Below, piece after piece: positions 42,213-51,487 of a DNA stretch of 64,000 nucleotides. Source of the stretch: Gambelia wislizenii. Its lineage: Eukaryota > Chordata > Lepidosauria > Squamata > Crotaphytidae. A model generated the notes under the pieces. It was not told the origin of the DNA, did not search any database, and worked only from the letters and a program-made list of their open reading frames with translations. The position numbers were made by a program, and so were the translations under genes. Position 1 is the first letter of the stretch; each line of letters begins with the position of its first letter. The stretch spans positions 263,251,187-263,315,186 of the forward strand of contig JAUMIR010000001.1 of NCBI GenBank assembly GCA_030847615.1. Reading direction: 5' to 3'.

Positions 42213-42484
42213 TTGTCTGCCTGTGTGCAAACAAGCAGTACTATGGACATATAGAAATTTCTGCTGTTCCAGCTTTTAATCACAGATCTCTGTGCTAGAA
42301 GGGCATCTTGCAAGTCCATGAGTGTGGAAAGCTGATTGTCATGATTCATGAAAACAGAGGCAAAACCATGATGTGAAGAGATACAGAGCTGTAGTTTCTG
42401 AATTTTATTTCCCATTGGTGTTGCTGATGTTTATGCATCTGAGGAATTTTTTTAAAAGTTTGTTTCAAAAGATTGATTTAAAAC

Positions 42485-42608
42485 ATAGGTTTCTAGCTCC
42501 TGGTGGACTCCAGCTCCCATCAACCCAAGGCAGCATAGCACATGGTCAAGAGTGATGGGAGCTGTAGTCCAGCACCATCTCAGTGGCCACACACTCCTAA
42601 TCCTTGGT
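42485..42608. mobile_element. hAT-like short palindromic element
   Basis: Arms GGACTCCAGCTCCCATCA and the inverse of TGATGGGAGCTGTAGTCC pair over a central GCAGCATAGCACATGG loop. Same family as 40711. Confidence 0.65.
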
Positions 42609-42897
42609 TTGTAGGCCAGTGAAGGACACAGAAGGTAATGATAGTGCATTGTGTAGCCAAATAAATTACTAAGAAAATTATCACACTACATCATTACAGC
42701 ACTATTATTCCACGTTAACTTGCTATGGCTGCCTCCTGTGGAATACTGGGATTTGCAGTTTAGGAAGGGGCATTTAGCATCCTCAACCAGAGAGCTCTTC
42801 AGCCTAACTAAACTACCGTATATTCCGGCATATAAAATGACTTTTGAAGCCTGGAAAATAGACTCCAAAGTCAGGGGTCGACTTACATGCTGAGTAT

Positions 42898-43006
42898 ACG
42901 CTTTGCCTCACCAGCCACCCAATCTCCTGCCTCTTCGCTCCCTTCTCAAATGGAGCAAAGATGCAGGAGATTGGGTGGGGTGGGGGTTAGGCAAAGCGTG
43001 TACTGG
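42898..43006. repeat. Long hairpin near the left end of the large TIR element
   Basis: ACGCTTTGCCTCACCAGCC plus CCAATCTCCTGC pairs with GCAGGAGATTGGGTGGGG plus GGCAAAGCGT around a ~30-base loop. Confidence 0.75.
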
Positions 43007-43714
43007 TACGTTTGCCCCTCTTCTCTGCCTTCTCCCCCTTTGGGGAGCAATCAAAAACAGAGGAGAGGTGCGAATGTAGAGCTGCTCCATCTCCTTGCCT
43101 GCCTGCTTGTGCTCTGTGTCAAAGAGAGTGCCCTGCTGGCCGATTCCTCATGTGAAGCGGCGGCGCACCTGACCCAGCCAGACCCGGCAGGGAGCAGCCA
43201 GCTGAGAGAGAGGGGGAGCGCTGGGCACGGGTTGGCAACTGCTCCCCATTATCCCCCACAGACTGAGAGGCTGTGTGTCATCCAGCACCAACTTGGGAAG
43301 GCTTTGGGAGGCCTTCTGCTACCTTTTAGCCACATGGGGTGGGGGGTCTTCTCCGTGACTGGCAGCCATGGAGAATATCACCCCCACCCTGCGCAGCTGA
43401 AAGGAGAAGGGGGGAAGCCACGCGGGGAGGGAGGGCTTCTCTGTGTCTGCCAGTCACAGAGAAGCGTCTCCCACCCGGCATGGCTCCAGAGGCAGTGGGG
43501 GAAGCTGCGCGGGGCGGGGGTGATCTTCTCCATGGCTGCCAGTCACAGATCCCCCTCTGTGCCAGTCAAAGACCCGCCTCCCCACACACCTGAAAGGAGA
43601 AGGGGGGAAGCTGCGTGGGGAGGGAGGGCTTTTCATAGAATCATAGAATTGCAGAGTTGGAAGAGACCACGAGGGCCATCCAGTCCAACCCCCCTGCCAC
43701 GCAGGAAATCACAA

Positions 43715-46627
43715 TCAAAGCATCCCCGACAGATGGCCATCCAGCCTCTGTTTAAAGACCTCCAAGGAAGGAGACCCCACCACACTCCGAGGGAGTGTGT
43801 TCCACTGCCAAACAGCTCTTACTGTCAAAAAGTTCCTCCTCATGTTGAGGTGGAATCTCTGTTCCTGGAGCTTGCACCCATTGCTCCGTGTTCCAGTCTC
43901 TGGAGCAGCAGAAAACAAGCCTGCTCCATCCTCAGCGTGACATCCCTTCAAATACTTAAACAGGGCTATCATATCGCCTCTTAACCGTCTTTTTTCCAGG
44001 CTAAACATACCCAGCTCCCTAAGTCTCTCCTCATAAGGCATCGTTTCCAGACCTTTCACCATTTTAGTTGCCCTTCTCTGGACACGCTCCAATTTGTCAA
44101 TGTCCTTTCTGAATTGTGGTGCCCAGAACTGGACACAGTATTCTAAGTGAGGTCTGACCAAGGCAGAATAGAGTGGCACTATTACTTCCCTTGATCTAGA
44201 CACTATACTTCTATTGATACAGCCCAAAATTGCATTGGCCTTTTTAGCTGCCGCATCACACTGTTGGCTCATGTTCAACTTGTGGTCTACTAGGACTCCT
44301 AGATCCCTTTCGCACGTAGTCTCATTCAGCCAGGTCTCTCCCATCCTATATTTATGCATTTCATTTTTCCGCCTTAAATGCAGTACTTTACATTTCTCCG
44401 TATTGAATTTCATTTTGTTAGCTTTGGCCCAGCTCTCCAGTCTATCCAGGTCATTCTGAATTTTGATCCTGTCCTCTAGGGTATTAGCTACTCCTCCCAA
44501 TTTGGTGTCATCTGCAAATTTGATAAGTATGCCCCTAATTCCCTCATCTAAGTCATTGATAAAGATGTTGAATAGCACTGGGCCCAGGACAGAACCCTGT
44601 GGCACCCCACTGGTCACATCTTTCCAAGACGAAGAGGAGCCACTGCTGAGCACCGTTTGGGTTCGGCCGGTCAACCAATTACAAATCCATTGAACAGTTA
44701 ACTTGTCTAGCCCACATTCTACAAGCTTGTATGCAAGAATGTCATGGGGAACCTTGTCAAAGGCCTTACTGAAATCAAGGTATGCAATGTCCACAGCATT
44801 CCCTTCATCTACCAAGCTGGTAACTTTATCAAAAAAAGAGATCAGATTAGTCTGGCATGACTTGTTTCTCTGAAACCCATGTTGACTTTTTGTGATTATG
44901 GCATTGCCTTCTAAATGTTCACAGACTCTCTGTTTAATGATCTGTTCTAGAATCTTCCCTGGTATTGATGTAAGACTAACTGGACGATAATTGTTGGGAT
45001 CCTCTTTTTTCCCCTTTTTGAAGATGGGAACCACGTTTGCCCTCCTCCAGTCTGCTGGGACTTCTCCTCTTCTCCAGGAGTTCTCAAAGATTATTGCCAA
45101 TGGCTCTGAGATTATATTTGCCAGCCCTTTTAATACTCTTGGATGTAGTTCATCTGGTCCTGGAGATTTAAATTCATTTAGATTAAGAAGGTATTCCTGT
45201 ACTACCTCTTTACTTATTTTGAGCTGGATTTCCCCTATTGTGTCCTCTGTTCCATTATCCTCAGGTTGGTCCTCCTTTTCCTTTTCTGAAAACACTGAGG
45301 CAAAGAAGGTGTTGAGTAATTCCACCTTATCTCTGTCCCCTGTTAGCATTTTGCCATCTTCTCCACGTAGCGGCCCTATCATTTCCTTCTTCCTCCTTTT
45401 GCTGCGGACATACCCAAAAAAACCCTTTTTATTGTTCTTAACCTCCCTAGCAAGCCTGAGCTCATTCTGCGCTTTAGCTTTTCTGACTTTACTCCTACAT
45501 GTGTTCGCTATCTGTTTGAATTCTTCTTTGGTGATTTCCCCCCTTTTCCATTTCCTATACATGTTCCGTTTAAAACTTAGCTCCATTGAAAGTTCTTTAG
45601 TCATCCATCCTGGTTTCTTGAGACACCTCCCATTTTTCTTCCTCAATGGTACTGTTTGAAATTGTGCCTTCAGTATCTCCCTTTTGAGAAAGTCCCATCC
45701 GTCTTGAGGTCTCTTCTCTTTTAGTATTCCTGACCATGGGATCATCCCAAGTATTTCCCTGAGTTTACTGAAATCAGCTCTCCTAAAGTCAAGAATACGT
45801 GTCTGACTATGCCTGGCTTCTCCTTTCCATTGTATAACAAACTCCAGGAGAACATGATCACTCTCACCTAAGGATCCCACCACTTGCACCCCATTAACCA
45901 GGTCGTCTCTGTTGGTTAGGATCAGATCTAAAATAGCTGACCCCCTTGTTGCCTCTTCCACCTTTTGGACCATGAAATTGTCTTCCAGGCATGTAAGGAA
46001 TTTGCTAGACCTTGTAGTTTTGGCTGAGTTAGATTGCCAGCAAATATCAGGATAGTTGAAGTCCCCCATCACTACTACATCTCTCCTTTCTGCATGTATG
46101 TTCATCTGTTCTAGAAAGGCAACATCCAATTCCTCCGTCTGATTTGGGGGTCTGTAGTAGAGTCCCACAATAACATCCCTGTTGTTTCCCTCCCCTTTAT
46201 TTTTTATCCAGATGCTCTCCACCTGGCTTCCAGTATTGATGTCGTGGATCACTTCACTGGTGTAAATATCCCTGACATATAATGCTATTCCTCCTCCTTT
46301 CCTGTTTGGCCTGTTTCTCCTATAAAGGTTATACCCCTCTATTCCTACATTCCAATTATGAGACTCGTCCCACCAGGTTTCAGTAATGCCTATTATATCA
46401 TATTTGTTTTGTAGTGCAAGGAGTTCAAGTTCATCTTGCTTATTTCCCATGCTCTGTGCATTAGTGTAGAGACATCTGAGACCATGTGTTCCCTTTACTT
46501 GCTCCCTGTGCAAGTTTTTTTGCCTCCCACTGTTGGGTCCTTGCGCTGTTTGCCTTGTTCCCTCTATGACAGTTTGACTATTTTCTCCAGCCCTTTTGCC
46601 TTCCAGAATACTGTCTCCCTCCCCCAT
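43715..46627 (-). CDS. CR1 ORF2: endonuclease-reverse transcriptase
   Basis: The open frame encodes 970 residues from the ATG at 46627, chosen because it lies 5 bases after the ORF1 stop. The frame also extends upstream to 46786 inside ORF1. The APE-type endonuclease spans about residues 50-270: Asn56 in YTNAQSMGNK, Glu83 in GITETWWD, Asp189 and Asn191 in MGDFNYPD, and Asp257-His258 in ESDH. The RT follows with PGPDELHPRVLK, NYRPVSLTSIPGK, GFQRNKSCQTN, YLDFSKAFDKVPHD, SGVPQGSVLGPVLF and the catalytic FADD (Asp706-707). The C-terminal LEYCVQFWAPQFRKDID and the end VFKQRLDGHLSGML are CR1-specific. The protein nicks target DNA and primes reverse transcription. No stop or shift was found, so it may be functional. 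Confidence 0.93.
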   Translation of the reverse strand: MGEGDSILEGKRAGENSQTVIEGTRQTAQGPNSGRQKNLHREQVKGTHGLRCLYTNAQSMGNKQDELELLALQNKYDIIGITETWWDESHNWNVGIEGYNLYRRNRPNRKGGGIALYVRDIYTSEVIHDINTGSQVESIWIKNKGEGNNRDVIVGLYYRPPNQTEELDVAFLEQMNIHAERRDVVVMGDFNYPDICWQSNSAKTTRSSKFLTCLEDNFMVQKVEEATRGSAILDLILTNRDDLVNGVQVVGSLGESDHVLLEFVIQWKGEARHSQTRILDFRRADFSKLREILGMIPWSGILKEKRPQDGWDFLKREILKAQFQTVPLRKKNGRCLKKPGWMTKELSMELSFKRNMYRKWKRGEITKEEFKQIANTCRSKVRKAKAQNELRLAREVKNNKKGFFGYVRSKRRKKEMIGPLRGEDGKMLTGDRDKVELLNTFFASVFSEKEKEDQPEDNGTEDTIGEIQLKISKEVVQEYLLNLNEFKSPGPDELHPRVLKGLANIISEPLAIIFENSWRRGEVPADWRRANVVPIFKKGKKEDPNNYRPVSLTSIPGKILEQIIKQRVCEHLEGNAIITKSQHGFQRNKSCQTNLISFFDKVTSLVDEGNAVDIAYLDFSKAFDKVPHDILAYKLVECGLDKLTVQWICNWLTGRTQTVLSSGSSSSWKDVTSGVPQGSVLGPVLFNIFINDLDEGIRGILIKFADDTKLGGVANTLEDRIKIQNDLDRLESWAKANKMKFNTEKCKVLHLRRKNEMHKYRMGETWLNETTCERDLGVLVDHKLNMSQQCDAAAKKANAILGCINRSIVSRSREVIVPLYSALVRPHLEYCVQFWAPQFRKDIDKLERVQRRATKMVKGLETMPYEERLRELGMFSLEKRRLRGDMIALFKYLKGCHAEDGAGLFSAAPETGTRSNGCKLQEQRFHLNMRRNFLTVRAVWQWNTLPRSVVGSPSLEVFKQRLDGHLSGML

Positions 46628-46632
46628 TTGAC

Positions 46633-47610
46633 TCAGTTTAAAGCAGTCCTGATCAAATTCTTGAGACTGTTGGCAAAAATGTTTCTTCCAACTGTTGTAA
46701 GATGCACCCCATCTCTTGCCAGAAGTCCCCCCGCATGGAAGCGCAGTCCATGATCCAAGAATCCAATTTGTTCTCGGCGACACCATCTACGGAGCCAGTT
46801 GTTTACGTCGGCTATTTTCCTCTCCCTTCTTGGACCATGCCCTTCAACTGGCAGAAGAGACGAGATGACCACCTGTGCGTTCATTTCTTTCACCTTCCTC
46901 CCCAGGGCCTCATAATCTCTTCTGATCTTGGGAAAGCTGTGCCTTGCAGTATCATTGGTTCCCACATGGACCAAAAGGAAGGGGTAATGATCCGTAGGCT
47001 TGATGAGTCTTGTCAGCCTCTCGGTCACATCACAGATCTTTGCCCCAGTGAGACAACACACCTCCCGAGTCATCTTGTCAGGCCCACATACCACTGCTTC
47101 TGTACCCCTCAGCAAGGAGTCCCCCACCACCACCACACACCTCCGCTGAGGCTTCGCAGCTGCTGTTCCTTGCGGTGGTCCTCTCAAGGTCCCCTGCTCT
47201 ACCCCTGAAGTCTATCCATGCTGTTCTTCCTCGTTGTCCTTGATAAGGGAAAGGGCTTCGAATCGATTCTGTAGCTGCAAGCTGCTGGAAGAATCCCTGG
47301 ATTTTCTTGTTCTGTGTGTGACATTCCTCCAGCTGTCTACTTCCTGTGTCCGTGAAGTGACCCTCTCCTCCACAGCCACTTCCTCTGTGCGGTCCCCATC
47401 CAAGACTGTTCGTTCTGTTCTGTCCAGGAAAACCTCTTGCTCACGAATCTGTTGAAGTGTAGCTACCCGTGTCTCCAGCTGCTGTACTTTCTCCTCCAAG
47501 AGGGCTACCAGCTTGCATTTGGTGCATGTGAAGTTCTCCACGTCTGTAGACAAGAATACAAACATCGCACAAGTGTTGCAAGTGACTGCTGCAGTCCCCG
47601 CAGTGTCCAT
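46633..47610 (-). pseudogene. CR1 ORF1 with one in-frame stop
   Basis: A single frame runs from the ATG at 47610 to the TGA at 46635-46633 and is broken only by a TAG at 47214-47212. The 132 N-terminal residues hold a zinc-knuckle-like CNTC...CTKC and a coiled coil (LLEEKVQQLETRVATLQQI). The downstream 184 codons form the SGNH esterase domain of CR1 ORF1: GDSLLRG (Ser nucleophile), HVGTND (oxyanion Gly/Asn) and DGVHLTTVGRNIF (Asp and His). ORF1 proteins bind the element RNA. The esterase role is unproven. A stop this late may be read through, lethal to the copy, or a sequencing error. The stop codon is 5 bases from the ORF2 start. Confidence 0.88.
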
Positions 47611-47831
47611 GATGAGAGCTTTTAGGTAATCTAAGAACTCTTAGTTAACACTGAGAATGCTAAGCTGTACTTTTAGGTCTGCTGTATTTTTGTTTGGTTA
47701 CTGAAATTGTTTGGTTACTGAAAGTTGCTTCCTTCTTCTCCCTGGCAGGAAACTGGCAGGAAACTTGCTGTCCAGAAGCTGCTCTCCTTCTCTCTGGCAG
47801 GAAACTGGCCTGGAAAGCCTCTGCAAGGACT

Positions 47832-47840
47832 TATATAGAG
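47832..47840 (-). promoter_or_regulatory. TATA-like box in the CR1 5' region
   Basis: CTCTATATAAG on the minus strand, about 220 bases upstream of the ORF1 ATG and downstream of the AP-1-type repeats. Confidence 0.5.
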
Positions 47841-47865
47841 CTAGGCTCCCAGCTCCACCCCCTAA

Positions 47866-47903
47866 TGACTCACAGGTGTGACTCACAGGTGTGACTCACA
47901 GGA
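47866..47903 (-). promoter_or_regulatory. Three tandem AP-1-type sites
   Basis: A 13-bp unit TGACTCACAGGTG is repeated from 47866, 47879 and 47892. Each gives TGAGTCA on the minus strand, the consensus for AP-1 family factors. They lie about 25 bases upstream of the TATA-like box in CR1 orientation. Confidence 0.6.
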
Positions 47904-48280
47904 AGGCTCTTGAGGGTAAAAGGGCAAGGTCAGAAGTTCAAGCCCCTCAGCAACAAGCAGCCTCTCCCAACAGTTTAAAAAAAAATCAATCTCCCCATTC
48001 AGAATGGCTGTCCAGAAGTTGCTTCCTTCTCCGTTTTCTGTGGCTACAAGTCACAGATAAGCGTCTCCCGTTCGGTGCAGCACCAGAGGCAGTGGGGGAA
48101 GCTGTGTGAGGTGGGGGGTGATCTTCTCCGTGGCTGCCAGTCATGGAGAAGACCCCCCTCCCCATACAGCTGAAAGGAGAAGGGGGAAGCCATGGGGGGG
48201 AGGGCTTCTCCATGGCTGCCAGTCACGGAGAAGTGTCTCCTGCCCGGCGTGGCTCCAGAGGCAGTGGGGGAAGCTGTGCG

Positions 48281-48715
48281 GTTTGGCTCGGCGGCCCCAC
48301 TTCCCCTGCCTTGGCCCTCTTCCGAAGGGATCCCAGACAGAGGAAATGGGGCTGCAGAGCCAAATGGGGCATTTTCGCCCCTTTCCCCCACCTTCCTTGA
48401 AGGTAGAGAGAGGGGCTGAATCTAGCAGTTTGGTTCGGCGGCCCCACTTCCCCTGCCTTGGCCCCCTTCCGAAGGGAGCCCAGATAGAGGAAACGAGGCC
48501 GCAGAGCCAAATGGGGCATTTTCACTCCTCTCTCCCACCTTCCTTGTAGGTGGGGGAAAGGGGTGAACCTAGCAGTTTGCTGCAGCCACCCCCACTTCCT
48601 CCACCTTGGTCCCCTTTGGAAGAGCCAAGATGGAGGGAAGGGGGCTGCTGAGGCAAACTGGGCATTTTCGCCCCTTTCCTCCACCTTCGAGTCAAGTTTG
48701 ACAGGAAGGTTGAAG
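48281..48715. repeat. 3 x 147-bp tandem repeat in the large TIR element
   Basis: Units begin GTTTGG/GTTTGC at 48281, 48428 and 48575, exactly 147 apart. Each has CCCCACTTCC, CCTTGG, a GCATTTTC block and CCACCTTC. The third is more diverged. Confidence 0.8.
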
Positions 48716-49095
48716 AGAGGGGCAAATGTTGTGGCTGGATGGATGGCTGGGAGAGCCCTGCCAGCTGATCCTGTTCACTTTCCCAACTCATGAGGAGATC
48801 CTTGTGAGTTGGAAAACAAAGAGGATCAGCTGGCAAGGCTCCCCCAGCCAGTCAGCCAGCCAGCCAAATTGGGGGGTGGTCTTATATGGTGAATATATAT
48901 CTGACCCTAGATTTTTGGTTGGAAATTGGGGGGGGGGGTCGTCTTATATGCCCAGTCGTCTTATACGCCGGAATATACAGTACTAATCCCAGAATTCCAC
49001 AGGAGGCAGCCATAGCAGCTAAGGGGTAATAATAGCACTATAACAGCGTAGAGTGATAATATAAAAATTGTTAATTTGATGGCTTTCAGAGTTTA

Positions 49096-49140
49096 CTTCT
49101 GATGTTTTGCCTGCATCTGTGGCTGGCATCTTCAGAGAAT
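49096..49140 (-). ncRNA. Hammerhead-like core, degraded, copy C minus
   Basis: CTGAAGA at 49135-49129 and helix II GCC/GGC are kept, but the GAAAC box reads AAAAC (49108-49104), losing the conserved G12. This is probably inactive. Confidence 0.4.
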
Positions 49141-49220
49141 GTTTGGGTAGGTGTGTGTGTGCAGTTTATATATCGTGAACCGCTATTGGGGAGTATATGT
49201 AAATTTATATATTTGAATGG

Positions 49221-49493
49221 TTAGTTTCTGGGTGTAGATATGCAAGGAGGATTAGTGTCTGTTTGGCTAATGGTTGGTTGATTACCCATTATCTGCTGGA
49301 AATCTCCCTGTCCCTGGGTGGAATTCATTTGCAAGTGTTGAGTTTTGATTCTCCTGTTTTTCAAAACTGGAAGCCAGATTTTGTTTACTTTTACGGTTTC
49401 TTCTTTTCTGATGAAGTTGTTTAGGTGTTTGTGGATTTCAATAGCTTCTCTGTGCATTCCCCAACAGGGGTTCATAGTATGTAAACTCCACAC
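49221..49493 (-). pseudogene. Penelope-like ORF, C-terminal tail
   Basis: The 90-codon frame contains REAIEIHKHLNNFIRKEE followed by a short hydrophobic stretch IWLPVLKNRR and a Thr/Gln-rich end. This is the tail found after the GIY-YIG endonuclease in vertebrate Penelope-like proteins. The reverse transcriptase and GIY-YIG core are missing, so the piece is 5'-truncated. The class assignment comes from this tail plus the inverted terminal units with ribozyme-like cores, and no catalytic motif is left to confirm it. Confidence 0.6.
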
Positions 49494-49510
49494 ACATTCC
49501 TACCCAACAA

Positions 49511-49555
49511 TTCTCTGAAGATGCCAGCCACAGATGCAGGTGAAACATCAAAAGT
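49511..49555 (+). ncRNA. Hammerhead-like core, copy C plus
   Basis: TTCT, CTGAAGA at 49515-49521, GCC/GGT helix II, GAAAC at 49542-49546, ATC at 49547-49549, then AAAAGT. Helix I is lost. Confidence 0.4.
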
Positions 49556-49585
49556 AAACTCTTCCAGAACACGGCCTCACAGCCT

Positions 49586-50692
49586 AGGGTGCCAGTTACA
49601 CGACAGAAATTGTCACGTTGCCTACCGGGACATAGTGATCACGAATCCGCCCCTCGCTGTTTATACGATTTATGTCTCTGATCTGGATATCCCGTGTGGT
49701 CCCGTGACTGATATTTACACGTCCATAGTTCCGGTTTTGTTTGGGTTTTAATTTTTTTTTTTTTGGCTGTCAATCAAAGATGCGATTACTCGTGTTTTCA
49801 CAACCTCGGTGATGCACTTCCTTTACAGTTCCACGCCACGAGCAATGCTATTGGCTGGCTGGGGGGGGGGTGGAGAGAGGGGGCAGAGGTTTGTTATTCC
49901 CCCTTGCTTCTTGAACATTTTAACCCTTTCAGAAGAGGCAGAAAGCATTTTGAAAGATCCTGATAGATCTTTCGCTCAGACGCAGGGCTTTCCTTTTGAA
50001 ATCAATCTGAGTGCTTTGAAAACAAGCAGAGTGCTTTCCTTTTGAAATCAAGCGCTTGGTTTTCCTGTTGCCTTTTTAAAATATTAACCCCTACAGCTGG
50101 CTGCAGAGATGGCTATAGGCAGGCGTTTTGAAAGACACAAACACAGAGAGGGGGAATTAAAGGGTGCTAATTCGCTCAGAGGCTTGAATATTTTAATGTG
50201 CCAGGGAGGTGACCAAGCTACTACGATCTCTCTGTAACATGCAGTTGAGGAAAAGGTAAAGCTGAAGGGTTTGCAGTGTAGAAATCCATTTAAAAAGGTA
50301 ATTGAGTACACGCGCACACACACACACACACATCAACCTTCGTGCAGCTGGAAGGGATGCCTTTGTTTTTGGCTGGTGAGGCTGGATCTGTTGAACGGGT
50401 GACTGACCCCTCCTTTTCTGGTCCCTGAGCTCTAAGCCCGCCCCCAGTCACCATTTCCGGTCATCCCAGTACTGAGACTTTTTGTCCCGCGCGGTTTACA
50501 TTTCCGATTTTCCGAATCCTCCAGTGACTTTTTTAAAAACCGGCACAACCTGCGGGACTGGAAGTCCCACAGGTTGAGGGATAAAAGGTGGCCCCCCTTC
50601 CAAAAATCACGTACCCAACCTGATGTACATGTAAACTGCCAGGGATCGACACGAATTCTTCCCAGGACATTTTCATCGTGTAAACGGCCCCC
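49586..50692. mobile_element. 1.1-kb CpG-rich hAT-like element in the Penelope repeat
   Basis: The left end AGGGTGCCAGTTACACGACA and the inverse of the right end (GGGGCCGTTTACACGATGAA) form TIRs. The interior is CpG-rich with AC repeats at 50310-50331 and no transposase. It separates two halves of the Penelope-like terminal unit. Confidence 0.65.
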
Positions 50693-50891
50693 GGAAAAAA
50701 ACCAAGGAAAATATAAAAATTGTTTTCATGCACATGCAGCCAATCTCCTAAAGTGCTTCTGGCCAATTATCACTTGGGAAGAAATTCCTGGTGACACTAC
50801 ATGTGGATGTTCAATGTCACTGATAAATTGCTTTCAGATGTTATGCCTCCTCTACAGAGTACATCACATGGTAGTGTATATCAGCAACATA

Positions 50892-51487
50892 GAGATTATC
50901 AGACAGGAATGCAGAAAGTGTTCCTGTCCCACAATCTCCGCTCCTGCCCCTGTCCTGAAACAATTACCCTCCCAACCACACTTACCTTTTCTCATGTCCA
51001 CACGGCAGCCCAGGAATGAATGGAGCTCTAACAGAGCTCCATTCACTTCCTGGAGTGAAATCCCACCCATTCTTGTGAGAAGATGCAAGCGCAGAACATT
51101 CAAATATAGAAAGAAAAATAACACAGTAAAAGTGACATCAAGCACAAAAACACACTTTAAAATTTACAAGTAACCTGGGGAGGGTACAAAAAAGAGCTAA
51201 AATTACCTGAATGTCCCGCTCTCACCTCAAAGTGTTCTAGCAGGACTGCCCATTCCTGCTGGAATCTTGCCAGCAAAACAGGGCACTTTCTTGCACACAG
51301 GCAAATCTGGAACGGAAACATCAATGGAGATCAATTTCTGGCTTCACCCTGTCAATAAAAAAGAACACCCTCGGAACGGAAGCAGAACATTTGAGAGACG
51401 GTGGGGGATGACATTTTCTGACAATTAAGCCCTTTTGCAATCTCATGGCATCATCATAACACCATTATTGATGTGTTTGATAATCTC
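50892..51487. mobile_element. MITE, GAGATTATCAGACA ends
   Basis: TIRs GAGATTATCAGACAGG and TTTGATAATCTC. Internal similarity to 7669-8285 is high throughout. Flanks ACATA and CCATG share only three positions, so the target duplication has decayed. It provides the empty site for the element nested at 23893-24113. Confidence 0.75.

Larger units (their letters stand above)
43634..48027 (-). mobile_element. Full-length CR1 LINE
   Basis: On the minus strand there is, in order, a 5' noncoding region with promoter-like motifs (~48.0-47.61 kb), ORF1, ORF2, an ~80-bp 3'UTR and a terminal ATTCTATGATTCTATG octamer pair at 43634-43650, the diagnostic CR1 3' end. Most CR1 copies are truncated to a few hundred bases, so a 4.4-kb copy is unusual. 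It sits inside the GC-rich repeats of the large TIR element, since the unit containing GGGAGGGCTTCTCC resumes on the other side. The exact 5' border (47.98-48.03 kb) is uncertain. Confidence 0.88.
42817..48981. mobile_element. Large TIR element (CCGTATATTCCGGC ends) carrying a CR1
   Basis: The left end CCGTATATTCCGGCATATAA and the inverse of the right end (CTGTATATTCCGGCGTATAA) are TIRs, flanked by TA. The right side has two subterminal GTCGTCTTATA copies. Without the CR1 it is about 1.8-2.1 kb, with GC-rich tandem blocks, a hairpin at 42898-43006 and no recognisable transposase. The 365-codon plus frame at 42887-43984 runs from repeats into antisense CR1 and is not considered a gene. Transposon superfamily not assigned. 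Confidence 0.72.
42665..49062. mobile_element. Palindromic MITE split by a 6.2-kb element
   Basis: The left part is 42665-42816 (CACACTACATCATTACAGC ... AGCCTAACTAAACTA). The right part is 48984-49062 (CTAATCCCAGAATTCCACAG ... GGGTAATAATAGCACTATAA). Removing the insert and one TA gives AAACTACTAATCCCAG, the same length as and nearly identical to AAACTACAAATCCCAA in the unbroken copy at 32.79 kb. The arms GCCTCCTGTGGAATACTGGG and the inverse of the right part pair well. Confidence 0.78.
49070..50720 (-). mobile_element. Penelope-like element 3' part with inverted terminal repeats, copy C
   Basis: A minus-strand terminal unit at 49070-49145 and a plus-strand unit at 49508-49583 flank a minus-strand ORF tail. 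The plus unit is interrupted after CGGCCTCACAGCCT by a 1.1-kb hAT-like element and resumes at 50693 with CCGGAAAAAAACCAAGG, matching the end of the copies at 36.5 and 37.8 kb. This copy links the inverted units to the Penelope class. Confidence 0.72.

Noticed and set aside
42887..43984. 365-codon plus-strand open frame
   Set aside because: It spans GC-rich repeat units of the TIR element and then antisense CR1 3' sequence. The composition is repeat-driven with no domain.
44991..45659. 222-codon plus-strand open frame
   Set aside because: It is antisense to the CR1 RT coding region, a shadow of ORF2.
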